From an uncultured Micrococcales bacterium (lineage in GTDB: Bacteria; Actinomycetota; Actinomycetes; Actinomycetales; Microbacteriaceae), in assembly GCA_903831585.1 (NCBI GenBank), contig CAIKYE010000183.1, forward strand, positions 1 through 30,434: DNA of 30,434 nucleotides, written 5' to 3'. Shown here piece by piece: positions 22,590-30,057 of this stretch. Position numbers and translations under genes: made by a program. Below the pieces are notes generated by a model that saw nothing but the letters and a program-made list of their open reading frames with translations, ran no database searches and had not been told where the DNA came from. Position 1 is the stretch's first letter. Every line of letters begins with the position of its first letter.

Positions 22590-23345
22590 ATTAAAAGGCT
22601 AAAACGATTCCTTCCTGGAATTGTTTCGATGTTGGGTTTCTTGCTGATTTGGCAAGCTGCGACAACATTCGGACCTTTGGTCGGTGGTTCTTTGCCTACG
22701 GCCCTCCAAGCGGTGTTGTCGCTCGGCGATATTCTTGCCGAACCAGACACCTGGGAGGCAATTGGCAAAACCGTCTACATGGCTCTAACGGGTTTGTTTA
22801 TCTCGATTTGTCTTGCAATTCCGGTTGGCGTTCTAATTGGCTTAAGTTCCGTGGCCTTTAAATCATCCAAGCTGGTCTTCGATTTTTTCAAAGTGATACC
22901 ACCAATTGTGATCATTCCAATTGTGATTCTCGTGCTTGGACCAACTTCTGAAATGGGAATTTTTCTGGTGGTCTTTGCAACATTTTTCATGTTGGCCTCT
23001 CAGGCGGCCTACGGCGTTCGAGATACAGACCCAGTTTTGTTAGACACAATGAAGTGCTATGGCCTCAGCAAATTCGACCAAATTATTCATGCGCGAATTC
23101 CCGGAGCCCTCCCATTTATCGCAGTTGGTATCAGAATATCGGTTGCTGCTTCGATGATTGTGGCTGTCGTTGCTGGTCTGATTGGCGGTGCACCGAGTCT
23201 GGGTCGTGAAATGCTGCTCTATCAGAGCTCGGGTCAGCCGGGCAAAACCTTTGCAACGGTTCTTGTCTTCGGTTTGTTGGGTCTAGCTTTTGCTCGGTCT
23301 TGGGCCTTTCTCCAACGCAAACTGATTTTTTGGACAGCAGCATGA
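22590..23345 (+). CDS. ABC transporter permease (SsuC/TauC type), probable ATT start
   Basis: This inner-membrane permease has about six segments and the EAA-like loop (MKCYGLSKFDQIIHARIPGALPFIAVG). The first ATG is at 22629, but it starts inside the first helix and has only a weak GGA upstream. The reading frame extends back to a TGA at 22575. It contains no ATG, GTG or TTG, but ATT 22590 is preceded by AGAAGGA with 6-base spacing. That start adds IKRLKRFLPGIVS, a basic N-terminus typical of these permeases. I therefore favour a 251-residue product with ATT as start; 22629 is the conservative alternative. It overlaps the next permease by ATGA. Confidence 0.82.
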   Translation: MKRLKRFLPGIVSMLGFLLIWQAATTFGPLVGGSLPTALQAVLSLGDILAEPDTWEAIGKTVYMALTGLFISICLAIPVGVLIGLSSVAFKSSKLVFDFFKVIPPIVIIPIVILVLGPTSEMGIFLVVFATFFMLASQAAYGVRDTDPVLLDTMKCYGLSKFDQIIHARIPGALPFIAVGIRISVAASMIVAVVAGLIGGAPSLGREMLLYQSSGQPGKTFATVLVFGLLGLAFARSWAFLQRKLIFWTAA

Positions 23346-24112
23346 TTATGAAACGCCTTTCGAGCGCTGTTCTGGCCATATGGTTACCAATTTGCCTTGT
23401 TGTCGCTTGGTGGTTTGGCAGTGCGGACTCTACTGATCCGTTCTTTCCGCCGCTGAGCGTGATTTGGGAAACGTTCTTGGCCCTATGGGTGTTTGAACTG
23501 GTTCCAGTTCATGTTTTTCCAAGCCTGACAAACTTATTTACGGGCTTATCTGTGGGTGTGGCTATAGGCCTTTCAGTCGGTGTCTTTATTGGCACCAATG
23601 AGCGAGTTGCTAAGTACGTTGAACCAACTATCGATTTCATTCGTTCGATACCTGGAGTGGCCACAATCCCAATTTTCATCATGCTTTTTGGCCTCGACCC
23701 AATCATGCGAATTTCGGCCATCTCGTTTGCTTCGATCTTTCCCACTATGTTGGCTGCTATCCAAGGAATGCACCAGACAAACACAACGGTCATCGATACG
23801 GCTCGTGTTTTTAGGTTGAGCAAAGTTGACACAATCTTTAGAGTGCGCATTCCATCAGCTGGACCCATAATTGCGTCGGGAATACAGGTGTCGCTTCAGG
23901 TAGCGTTCGTGGTCACGATTGCCTCTGAATTGCTTGGCTCTGGCTTCGGATTAGGCGCGTTTACTCTCATTGCTACTGACTCGTTCATGATCACGGATGC
24001 TTGGACCGGGGTCATCTTGATGGGAATCTTAGGATTCATTGTTAACTTTCTCTTCGATTTAGTCGAGCGCAGAATGCTGCGCTGGTACCTGATGTCCAAG
24101 AAGATCGCTTAG
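23342..24112 (+). CDS. ABC transporter permease, second subunit (SsuC/TauC type)
   Basis: The 256-residue permease has about six membrane segments and the conserved loop DTARVFRLSKVDTIFRVRIP, where the ATPase docks. IRSIPGVATIPIFIMLFGLDP is typical of the nitrate/sulfonate/taurine permease family. The start ATG overlaps the stop of the first permease (ATGA). A TTG further upstream at 23300 would extend the frame but overlaps the partner gene without a ribosome site. Two different permeases in one operon suggest a heterodimeric channel rather than the homodimer usual for SsuC. Confidence 0.88.
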   Translation: MIMKRLSSAVLAIWLPICLVVAWWFGSADSTDPFFPPLSVIWETFLALWVFELVPVHVFPSLTNLFTGLSVGVAIGLSVGVFIGTNERVAKYVEPTIDFIRSIPGVATIPIFIMLFGLDPIMRISAISFASIFPTMLAAIQGMHQTNTTVIDTARVFRLSKVDTIFRVRIPSAGPIIASGIQVSLQVAFVVTIASELLGSGFGLGAFTLIATDSFMITDAWTGVILMGILGFIVNFLFDLVERRMLRWYLMSKKIA

Positions 24113-24121
24113 GGAGAATCA

Positions 24122-24901
24122 ATGAACAGTGATCAGCAGGTCATTTCTGTCGAATCCGTGCACATGGAGTACAGCACGCCTGGAGGTATTAAGAAGGTTC
24201 TAAGTGACATTTCTTTCGATCTTCCGAAGGGATCCTTTGCTTCAATCGTTGGGCCCTCAGGTGTTGGCAAAACAACTTTGCTCAGATTGCTGACAGGCCT
24301 TATGACTCCGACGTCGGGGGCAATCAAATTCAGGGGTTCGATCGTGACAACTCCGCCAAAAGGCCTTTCTGTGGTCCTGCAGGACTACACGCGTTCATTG
24401 ATGCCTTGGTTGACTGTTGAGAAGAATATCGCTCTGCCACTCAGGAAGTCGGGGATGAGCAAAAAGCAAATAGCAGAAGCCATAGAAGTCGTTTTAGAAG
24501 AAGTCGGGCTTTCCGGAAATCAAAAGAATTATCCTTGGCAGCTCTCGGGCGGAATGCAGCAGCGTGTAGCGATAGCCAGAGCGATTGTAATGAAACCAGA
24601 ACTCTTGATAATGGATGAACCATTTGCATCTGTCGATGCGCAAACCCGTTTTGATCTTGAAGACCTGGTCTTGAAGGTTCGAGACGACTTCAAGATAACG
24701 ACGGTCATGGTGACCCACGATATTGATGAAGCCGTTTATCTGAGTGACTTTGTCATTGTTTTATACGGGACACCGGCAAAAGTTAAAGAAATAATCAAAG
24801 TTGACCTGCCGTTTCCAAGAAACCAAATTGCAACTCGTGGATCAAAGAAATTCTCAGACTTGCGAACAAAAATTTATGGCCAAGTTCGCGGTCTTCAGTA
24901 A
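24122..24901 (+). CDS. ABC transporter ATP-binding protein (SsuB/TauB type)
   Basis: The 259-residue ATPase has Walker A GPSGVGKTT (44-52), the Q-loop LQD near 86, signature LSGGMQQR (141-148), Walker B LLIMDEP (161-167) and the switch His in VMVTHDIDEAV. It energises import through the two permeases encoded just upstream. AGGGAG lies about 5 bases before the ATG. Its family (nitrate, sulfonate, taurine) agrees with the binding protein. Confidence 0.93.
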   Translation: MNSDQQVISVESVHMEYSTPGGIKKVLSDISFDLPKGSFASIVGPSGVGKTTLLRLLTGLMTPTSGAIKFRGSIVTTPPKGLSVVLQDYTRSLMPWLTVEKNIALPLRKSGMSKKQIAEAIEVVLEEVGLSGNQKNYPWQLSGGMQQRVAIARAIVMKPELLIMDEPFASVDAQTRFDLEDLVLKVRDDFKITTVMVTHDIDEAVYLSDFVIVLYGTPAKVKEIIKVDLPFPRNQIATRGSKKFSDLRTKIYGQVRGLQ

Positions 24902-24904
24902 ATC

Positions 24905-26569
24905 ATGCACGGCTCGTCAATCGTTCTTCGCAATGTTTGCCTCGAACCCTTTGACTCAGGCGCAGACACGGTAGTAATCGAAGGGCAATACATAACTGCC
25001 GTTGACACCTGGGATCAGCTACAAGATGCTCTGCCGAAAACGGCCAACTTTTATGACTGCGCCGGAAAAACGCTGCTCCCCGGAATCGACGACTCTCATT
25101 TGCACGCTTATCTGCTCGGTAGGCAACTTTTCGAGGTAAACGTGGGGCCAGACCGCTGCGCAGACGCCCAATCTATAAGGATTGCCCTGAAGTCAGTTCA
25201 AGATAAGTATTCGGGTTGGATTCGAGGCCACGGATGGGTTAACGGCAGAATCGTGGGTTCCGGGCCAGAAGGTACTGTGGCTGCTGCTGACCTCGACGAC
25301 GTGGAGCTACTAAAACCGATTGTGCTATCGGACTTCAGTGCTCATCAGGCTTGGTGTAATTCGCTCGCACTGCAGCTCGCCGGTATTACCCGAGAGACCC
25401 CTGATCCAAGCGGGGGTGTAATCGTTCGTTACGCTGACGGAACACCAACTGGCCTACTCGTTGACGCAGCTGTGGCGTTGGTAACGAAGTTGATTCCAAA
25501 GCCAAAGCAAACAGAACGGTTGGATGCGCTTCGTGCCGCGCGAGACACGCTTCTTTCCCATGGAATCACTTCATTCACGGAGCCTGGCGTCGGTCCGGGT
25601 GCATCATCGCTCGGCGACGGATCGGCCGACCTAATTTTGATTGATGACTACAAAACGTTAGCGGCTGACAGCGAACTGAACCTTCGAGTGAACGTAATGC
25701 TGCTTTTTGGCGGACTCGGTGGCACCTCTGTAGATCACGTGCGAGAGGGTCTCGACGATTTTGGTGCGCCAGAGTTCACGGATCAACCAAACTTTGTTAA
25801 CGTCTCTCAACTCAAAATATTTGCAGACGGCATCCCAGGAAGTCGAACAGCCTGGATGTCGGAGCCTTATGACAATCACGGTCACGGCTCATTAACGCTC
25901 GCAGGTGGCACAGACGCAGAGCGTCTCGAGACGCTCAAGGGTATTTTCGCAGCCGCGTCGAAACGAGGTTGGCAGATGGGTTTTCACGCAACCGGTGACG
26001 CAACAACATCTGCGCTAATTGATCTTTTATTGCAGAACAGATCTCAAGCCGATAAACGTCACTACGTTATTCACGGCGACTTCATAAACGATGAGGATGT
26101 TGCACGCATGTCCGAGTCTGGATTATTTTTGACATCACAACCGTCGATTCGATGGTTTGTATCTCGAAATGTCGAGTCAATTATTGGAGCCGAAAGATCT
26201 TCTAAGCGGCAACAGCTTCGTTCACTTGTTAAAGCAGGAGTGCCAGTTTCACTTTCGTCTGACGCACCCGTTTCGACGCCCGATTGGAAGTTGTCCTATG
26301 CGGCGGCTGTTTCTCGTTCGCTTCGAACAGAGCCCGACTACACCGATAACCAAAAGCTCACTCCCTTGCAGGCAATGACCGCAATGACTCAAACGCCGGC
26401 CAAACAGAGTGGTGCCGCAGCGTGGCGAGGCAGGATTGAGCCAGGCTATGTGGCAGACCTATTGTTGCTGAATAGAAGGATAGATTTTGGCGACGACCCC
26501 TGGTCTGTCATGGAGTCAAGCGTTCAGGCAACTTTTGTCGATGGCCGTCTAGTGTTCGGAGAAATATGA
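24905..26569 (+). CDS. YtcJ-type metal-dependent amidohydrolase
   Basis: The 554-residue amidohydrolase-superfamily enzyme has the metal motif GIDDSHLHAY near 64-73, MGFHATGDATTSALIDL, VIHGDFINDEDVARM, SLSSDAPVSTPDW with the late Asp ligand, and LTPLQAMTAMTQTPAKQSG. This matches the amidohydrolase 3 (YtcJ, N-substituted formamide deformylase-like) group, which cleaves amide or N-acyl bonds. No signal peptide is seen, so it acts in the cytoplasm after import. It starts 3 bases after the ATPase stop and overlaps the sulfatase start (ATGA). The imported compound therefore probably carries both an amide-like bond and a sulfate ester, but the substrate is unknown. Confidence 0.87.
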   Translation: MHGSSIVLRNVCLEPFDSGADTVVIEGQYITAVDTWDQLQDALPKTANFYDCAGKTLLPGIDDSHLHAYLLGRQLFEVNVGPDRCADAQSIRIALKSVQDKYSGWIRGHGWVNGRIVGSGPEGTVAAADLDDVELLKPIVLSDFSAHQAWCNSLALQLAGITRETPDPSGGVIVRYADGTPTGLLVDAAVALVTKLIPKPKQTERLDALRAARDTLLSHGITSFTEPGVGPGASSLGDGSADLILIDDYKTLAADSELNLRVNVMLLFGGLGGTSVDHVREGLDDFGAPEFTDQPNFVNVSQLKIFADGIPGSRTAWMSEPYDNHGHGSLTLAGGTDAERLETLKGIFAAASKRGWQMGFHATGDATTSALIDLLLQNRSQADKRHYVIHGDFINDEDVARMSESGLFLTSQPSIRWFVSRNVESIIGAERSSKRQQLRSLVKAGVPVSLSSDAPVSTPDWKLSYAAAVSRSLRTEPDYTDNQKLTPLQAMTAMTQTPAKQSGAAAWRGRIEPGYVADLLLLNRRIDFGDDPWSVMESSVQATFVDGRLVFGEI

Positions 26570-28140
26570 GCAACAAGAGTAAGAGACCTAATGTAATTGT
26601 GATTGTGGCCGACCAAATGCGTCACGACATGTTTTCTATTGCGGGTGGACCATTCAAAGCAGTGACTCCGAACCTGGATGCCCTGGCGAATCGTGGGATC
26701 AGATTCACAAACGCGTTCTCGGCGAACCCTACCTGCATGCCAAACCGTGCCTCTATTGCAACCGGGCGCTGGCCTTCAGTTCACGGAACTCGCACGAATG
26801 GCATCACATTCGACCAAAATGCCGAAACATTCATGAGATCTCTTCGTCGCGGTGGCTATGTGAACTACGCGATTGGAAAACTGCACCACCAGATTATGGG
26901 CGTGGTTTGGGAGGATTACCAAATTGAAGAAATCAAGATGCGTAATCCTCAGATATTCGAAGGGCTTCTCGATGCGGTGAAGCGCGGCGAGGGAGATTGG
27001 CAAAGCATGGAGAGGGCTGATCTTCATCGCAAGCAATTTATCGACATGCCGAGTGATTACTACGGCTACGACCATGTCGACCTGGTTGTCGGTCACGGAG
27101 ACAGACCTTCGGGGCACTTCGCGCACTGGGCACGAAACAAGGGCGTAGACCTAGATGAACTCGCGGGATGGAAGAATTCCAAGGAGCGAAGCGAGAACGT
27201 CGTAGAGGTGTTTGTTAGTGAGGTTCCTGCAGAGCTGCACCCAAATGCATTCATCGTCGAAAAATTCACCGAGCGACTCAAGAGCGCCGTGCAACTAGAT
27301 GACCCATTCTTGTTCTTTATCTCATTTCCTGACCCTCATCACCCGTTCGCACCTCCTAAAGAGTGGTACGACAAGTGGCGTGATAAAGAGGTATCAGTTC
27401 CCGAAGACTTTTTTGTGCACTCAAAAAATGCCCCAGACCACATTCGCGCGATGTATGACGCGGCTGGCTCTGCGAACATCGACAGCACGATGACTTGGGC
27501 CCCGACCGAGATTCAGATGCTCGACGTACTTAAGGCACAGTTGGCTCAAATTGAATTCATGGATGCGGCTCTCGGCAAGCTCATCGCTAGTCTCGAAGAA
27601 CAGGGTGTTGCCGAGGATACTTTCATAATCTTTACCGGTGATCACGGTGACTTGATGGGTCAGCACGGCCTGATGCTCAAGCACTTTGTTCACTACGATG
27701 CCGTAACCCGTGTGCCAATGATTATCGCTGGCCCTGGAATCGAACCTGGTGTTGATGCAAGGTTGGTCTCAAGCGTAGACATCGCACCGACCGTGATTGA
27801 GCTTGCGCAAGCCGACAAATACTTGGGTTTGCAGGGAAGAGATCTGTTGAAAGACTCACCAAATTGGCGAACCGCATTGATTGTTGAAGAAGACCAACCA
27901 TTTGGCATTGAGGGTTTGCCTGGCCCAGTGAAGATAAGGACTCTTGTAACCGAGGATTATCGATTCACGCTCTATGGCGGTACAGAACAAGCCGAACTAT
28001 ATGATCGAAGTCACAACAACAACGACCTAGACAATGTTTACCATTCGGCTGATGCTGAACGTGCAGAGGCCTATGAACGCATGACTCACGAGCTAATAGC
28101 AATATCTGATGAGGGTATTGCCCCAATAGCCGGAGCCTAG
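26566..28140 (+). CDS. Cys-type sulfatase, cytoplasmic
   Basis: The 524-residue alkaline-phosphatase-superfamily sulfatase has an N-terminal metal site IVIVADQMRHD (Asp16). The CMPNRAS motif (Cys57, Pro59, Arg61) meets the C-x-P-x-R rule, so Cys57 would become formylglycine. The second metal site is TGDHGDLMGQHG. It would hydrolyse a sulfate ester, or possibly a phosphonate monoester, since related enzymes do both. There is no signal peptide, which fits a Cys-type enzyme working on imported substrate. Maturation needs a formylglycine-generating enzyme, not encoded in this window. The TauE/SafE gene next to it supports release of a sulfur oxyanion. Confidence 0.9.
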   Translation: MSNKSKRPNVIVIVADQMRHDMFSIAGGPFKAVTPNLDALANRGIRFTNAFSANPTCMPNRASIATGRWPSVHGTRTNGITFDQNAETFMRSLRRGGYVNYAIGKLHHQIMGVVWEDYQIEEIKMRNPQIFEGLLDAVKRGEGDWQSMERADLHRKQFIDMPSDYYGYDHVDLVVGHGDRPSGHFAHWARNKGVDLDELAGWKNSKERSENVVEVFVSEVPAELHPNAFIVEKFTERLKSAVQLDDPFLFFISFPDPHHPFAPPKEWYDKWRDKEVSVPEDFFVHSKNAPDHIRAMYDAAGSANIDSTMTWAPTEIQMLDVLKAQLAQIEFMDAALGKLIASLEEQGVAEDTFIIFTGDHGDLMGQHGLMLKHFVHYDAVTRVPMIIAGPGIEPGVDARLVSSVDIAPTVIELAQADKYLGLQGRDLLKDSPNWRTALIVEEDQPFGIEGLPGPVKIRTLVTEDYRFTLYGGTEQAELYDRSHNNNDLDNVYHSADAERAEAYERMTHELIAISDEGIAPIAGA

Positions 28141-28893
28141 ATGTTGGCAGTCGGCCTATTAGTCGGTGTTGTCATTGGAGCCGTGCTGGGAATTGTCGGT
28201 GCCGGCGGGTCCTTGCTTGCTACCCCGCTACTAGTACTGGTCGGAAATTTCACATTTGCCGAGGCTTCTACGGGCGCGCTCTTTGTTGTCTTTTTTGCCT
28301 CGAGCACGGCGTTTGTTTTGCGCAAGAGAGACAATTTGCACTGGAAAACAGCACTGATTGCGATCTTGCTGGGTTCAATCGGATCAATTCCGGGTGCTTG
28401 GCTGGCAACCCAAATCTCCGAACTAGCGTCGTCATTTGTTTTGATGGCTGTGCTAGCCCTTGCATCGTTCGCCACCTGGAATTCCGAGAAAACAAAATCT
28501 AGGGTGAGTGAGTCTGCGGGCCGATTATTGCTGGCATTTGTCTTCATTTTCGCTGGCCTACTCACTGGCTTGACTGGGGTAGGGGCTGGTTACATTCTGT
28601 TACCGGCATTGCTAATTCTTACAAGCCTGAAATTTCGAGAAGCTGTTTCTCTGTCACTTTTGGTCGTTATCGGAAACGCTCTAGTTGCTCTCAGTACGCG
28701 CCTTATCCAAGGAGTGCGATTCAATCTCGAGGATGGGTCGGTTATCTCGATGGTGGTTATTGCCGCTGTGATAGGCAGCGCGGTTGGAGCAAAAATCTCA
28801 AACAAGTTGAATCGCAAAGTTGTTCAGCGTGGTTTTTCGATTCTGACTCTTGGGCTCATTGTTCTAGTAGCCTTCGAAGCCGCCATCCGCTAA
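28141..28893 (+). CDS. TauE/SafE-family (TSUP) sulfite/sulfate exporter
   Basis: The 250-residue protein has about eight membrane segments. The N-terminal LVGVVIGAVLGIVGAGGSLLATPLLV and the repeated half GLLTGLTGVGAGYILLPALLI near residue 140 are the inverted-repeat glycine motifs of TSUP transporters. These export sulfite, sulfoacetate, thiosulfate or related organosulfur anions. Its ATG follows the sulfatase stop directly. It is the last gene of the operon and probably removes excess sulfate or sulfite freed by the sulfatase. Its stop abuts the convergent HhH gene with no space for a terminator. Confidence 0.9.
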   Translation: MLAVGLLVGVVIGAVLGIVGAGGSLLATPLLVLVGNFTFAEASTGALFVVFFASSTAFVLRKRDNLHWKTALIAILLGSIGSIPGAWLATQISELASSFVLMAVLALASFATWNSEKTKSRVSESAGRLLLAFVFIFAGLLTGLTGVGAGYILLPALLILTSLKFREAVSLSLLVVIGNALVALSTRLIQGVRFNLEDGSVISMVVIAAVIGSAVGAKISNKLNRKVVQRGFSILTLGLIVLVAFEAAIR

Positions 28894-29109
28894 CTAGGGT
28901 CTGAACTTTATCTTTTTGGCATCCATAATCAAGCGGATGCGCGCCACCGAAGACTTGCCCATGCCGTGCAGCCCGATCAGTTCATCTAGTGAGATTTTGC
29001 GCAGGTCTGAGACTTTGTAAAGTTTTGCATTGACCAACGCGCGCCTCGCCGGGCCCGAGAGACCCAGCCGATACCACTCGAGCTCCAGCGGGTCATGTTT
29101 GTCGGCCAT
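28894..29109 (-). CDS. small helix-hairpin-helix (RpoA CTD-like) protein
   Basis: This 71-residue protein folds by pattern into paired helix-hairpin-helix elements: LGLSGPARRALVNAKLYKVSDLRKIS, then LDELIGLHGMGKSSVARIRLIM. LHGMGK is the hairpin. Such domains, like the RNA polymerase alpha C-terminal domain, bind DNA non-specifically or serve as contact modules. Residues 1-15 are charged and probably flexible. Its exact role is unknown. It reads convergently with the exporter and is followed upstream by a 35-base gap to the next minus-strand gene. Confidence 0.7.
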   Translation of the reverse strand: MADKHDPLELEWYRLGLSGPARRALVNAKLYKVSDLRKISLDELIGLHGMGKSSVARIRLIMDAKKIKFRP

Positions 29110-29143
29110 GAGTTCAGTGTAGGCCGAACGAAACTAGGGGCAA

Positions 29144-29539
29144 CTACTTTGAAGATGAGTAACCCTTAGCAGCCCACATGTAAGCCGCCGAGAAACCGAA
29201 GCCAACAATCGCGTAGCCAATTGTGAACCAAGTGAGTGGCACACCAATCAACAAGGTCAGCACACCGAGTGCAAAGGCGCTAAACATCATCACGAAGCTA
29301 GCAAGTCGAACAGATTCAACGCTTCCGCGAGTCGAGTGAGAAAACATATTGCCGGCAAGCGCAACCAGAGTGATTCCGGTCATGCGCATCGACCATTCGA
29401 GGTCTTCTGTCGAAACTAATCCGAGAAGTTCGTTGAAGAGCTTTGGCGCAACCACGAGTGCAATCGCGCTGAGTCCAAACACCACTGATCCCGCTCTGAG
29501 TACCATGCGAAAGCGTGCGACTGAATCTTTTGTATTCAT
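29144..29539 (-). CDS. four-helix membrane protein, function unknown
   Basis: The 131-residue protein has four hydrophobic segments at about 12-30, 50-66, 77-98 and 102-122, with basic residues at the N-terminus (KDSVARFRMVLR). AGGAAG precedes the ATG. I do not recognise a named family. It lies 8 bases from the YCII-like gene upstream and may be co-transcribed with it. Confidence 0.65.
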   Translation of the reverse strand: MNTKDSVARFRMVLRAGSVVFGLSAIALVVAPKLFNELLGLVSTEDLEWSMRMTGITLVALAGNMFSHSTRGSVESVRLASFVMMFSAFALGVLTLLIGVPLTWFTIGYAIVGFGFSAAYMWAAKGYSSSK

Positions 29540-29547
29540 TTTTCTTC

Positions 29548-29874
29548 CTATCTGAGATAAGGCCGAAGCTCGACCTTGCGATTGCAGGCTTTAGATCCGG
29601 CGGCGGCCAGAGAGAGTGCGGTCTTACGATCTTCGGCTTCGATGATCCAGAAACCGCTGTAGTGCTCGGGCAAAGAATAGAGTGAGCCCTCGGTCACGAT
29701 GCCTGCGTCGGCGCGATTGTCTAGGACGGTGGCTGCCTCGCCATGGTGAATACCGGCGGCAGTTATCCAGTGACCTTTGTCTTGCAACATGTCGTTGAAC
29801 GCATCGATTGCGGCCATCTCGTTGCCGTCTGCCGAGTTGCTGGCACTGTCGATTACGAAGATTATGTACTTCAT
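29548..29874 (-). CDS. YCII-related (DGPF-like) small protein
   Basis: The 108-residue protein follows the YCII-related pattern: MKYIIFVIDS as the first strand, a helix with AIDAFNDMLQDKG, then TAAGIHHGEAATVL, an acidic-turn region where others have DGPF (here VTEGSLYSLPEHYSGFWIIEAED), and a final KVELRPYL strand. These ferredoxin-like domains are usually small enzymes or partner domains of ECF sigma factors. No sigma factor is seen here. AGGAGA precedes the ATG by about 3 bases. Confidence 0.75.
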   Translation of the reverse strand: MKYIIFVIDSASNSADGNEMAAIDAFNDMLQDKGHWITAAGIHHGEAATVLDNRADAGIVTEGSLYSLPEHYSGFWIIEAEDRKTALSLAAAGSKACNRKVELRPYLR

Positions 29875-29919
29875 GGTCTCTCCTGCTTTTCTGAAAGCAA
29901 GTCTAAGTAGGGTTTAACC

Positions 29920-30057
29920 ATGCCGCCGGTAGCCAAAACCAAGAACGGGTTCGAACCCAAGACTTGTGAGCGCTGCGGCCTAAAGTTCGAGTGGCGCAAG
30001 AAGTGGGCCAGAGACTGGGCGAACGTGAAGTACTGCTCGCAGAAGTGTAAGGGCTAA
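29920..30057 (+). CDS. DUF2256 family small Cys-rich protein
   Basis: The encoded 45-residue protein starts [20 protein letters not shown] and ends KYCSQKCKG. Two CxxC-type pairs (Cys16/Cys19 and Cys39/Cys43) form a probable zinc knuckle with a Trp-rich middle ([10 protein letters not shown]). This is the DUF2256 pattern, often found next to FeS-type photolyase/cryptochrome genes, as here. Its stop overlaps the next start (TAATG), so the two are translationally coupled. The function is unknown. Confidence 0.85.
   Translation: MPPVAKTKNGFEPKTCERCGLKFEWRKKWARDWANVKYCSQKCKG

Noticed and set aside
22629..22631. ATG 22629 as the start of the first permease.
   Set aside because: Kept only as the conservative alternative: it lacks a good ribosome site and cuts off the basic N-terminus.
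861..29145. The 13-mer ACTAGGGGCAACT occurs at 861-873 and again at 29133-29145.
   Set aside because: Several 13-base matches are expected by chance in a 30 kb window, and the second copy sits at a gene end with no related context.
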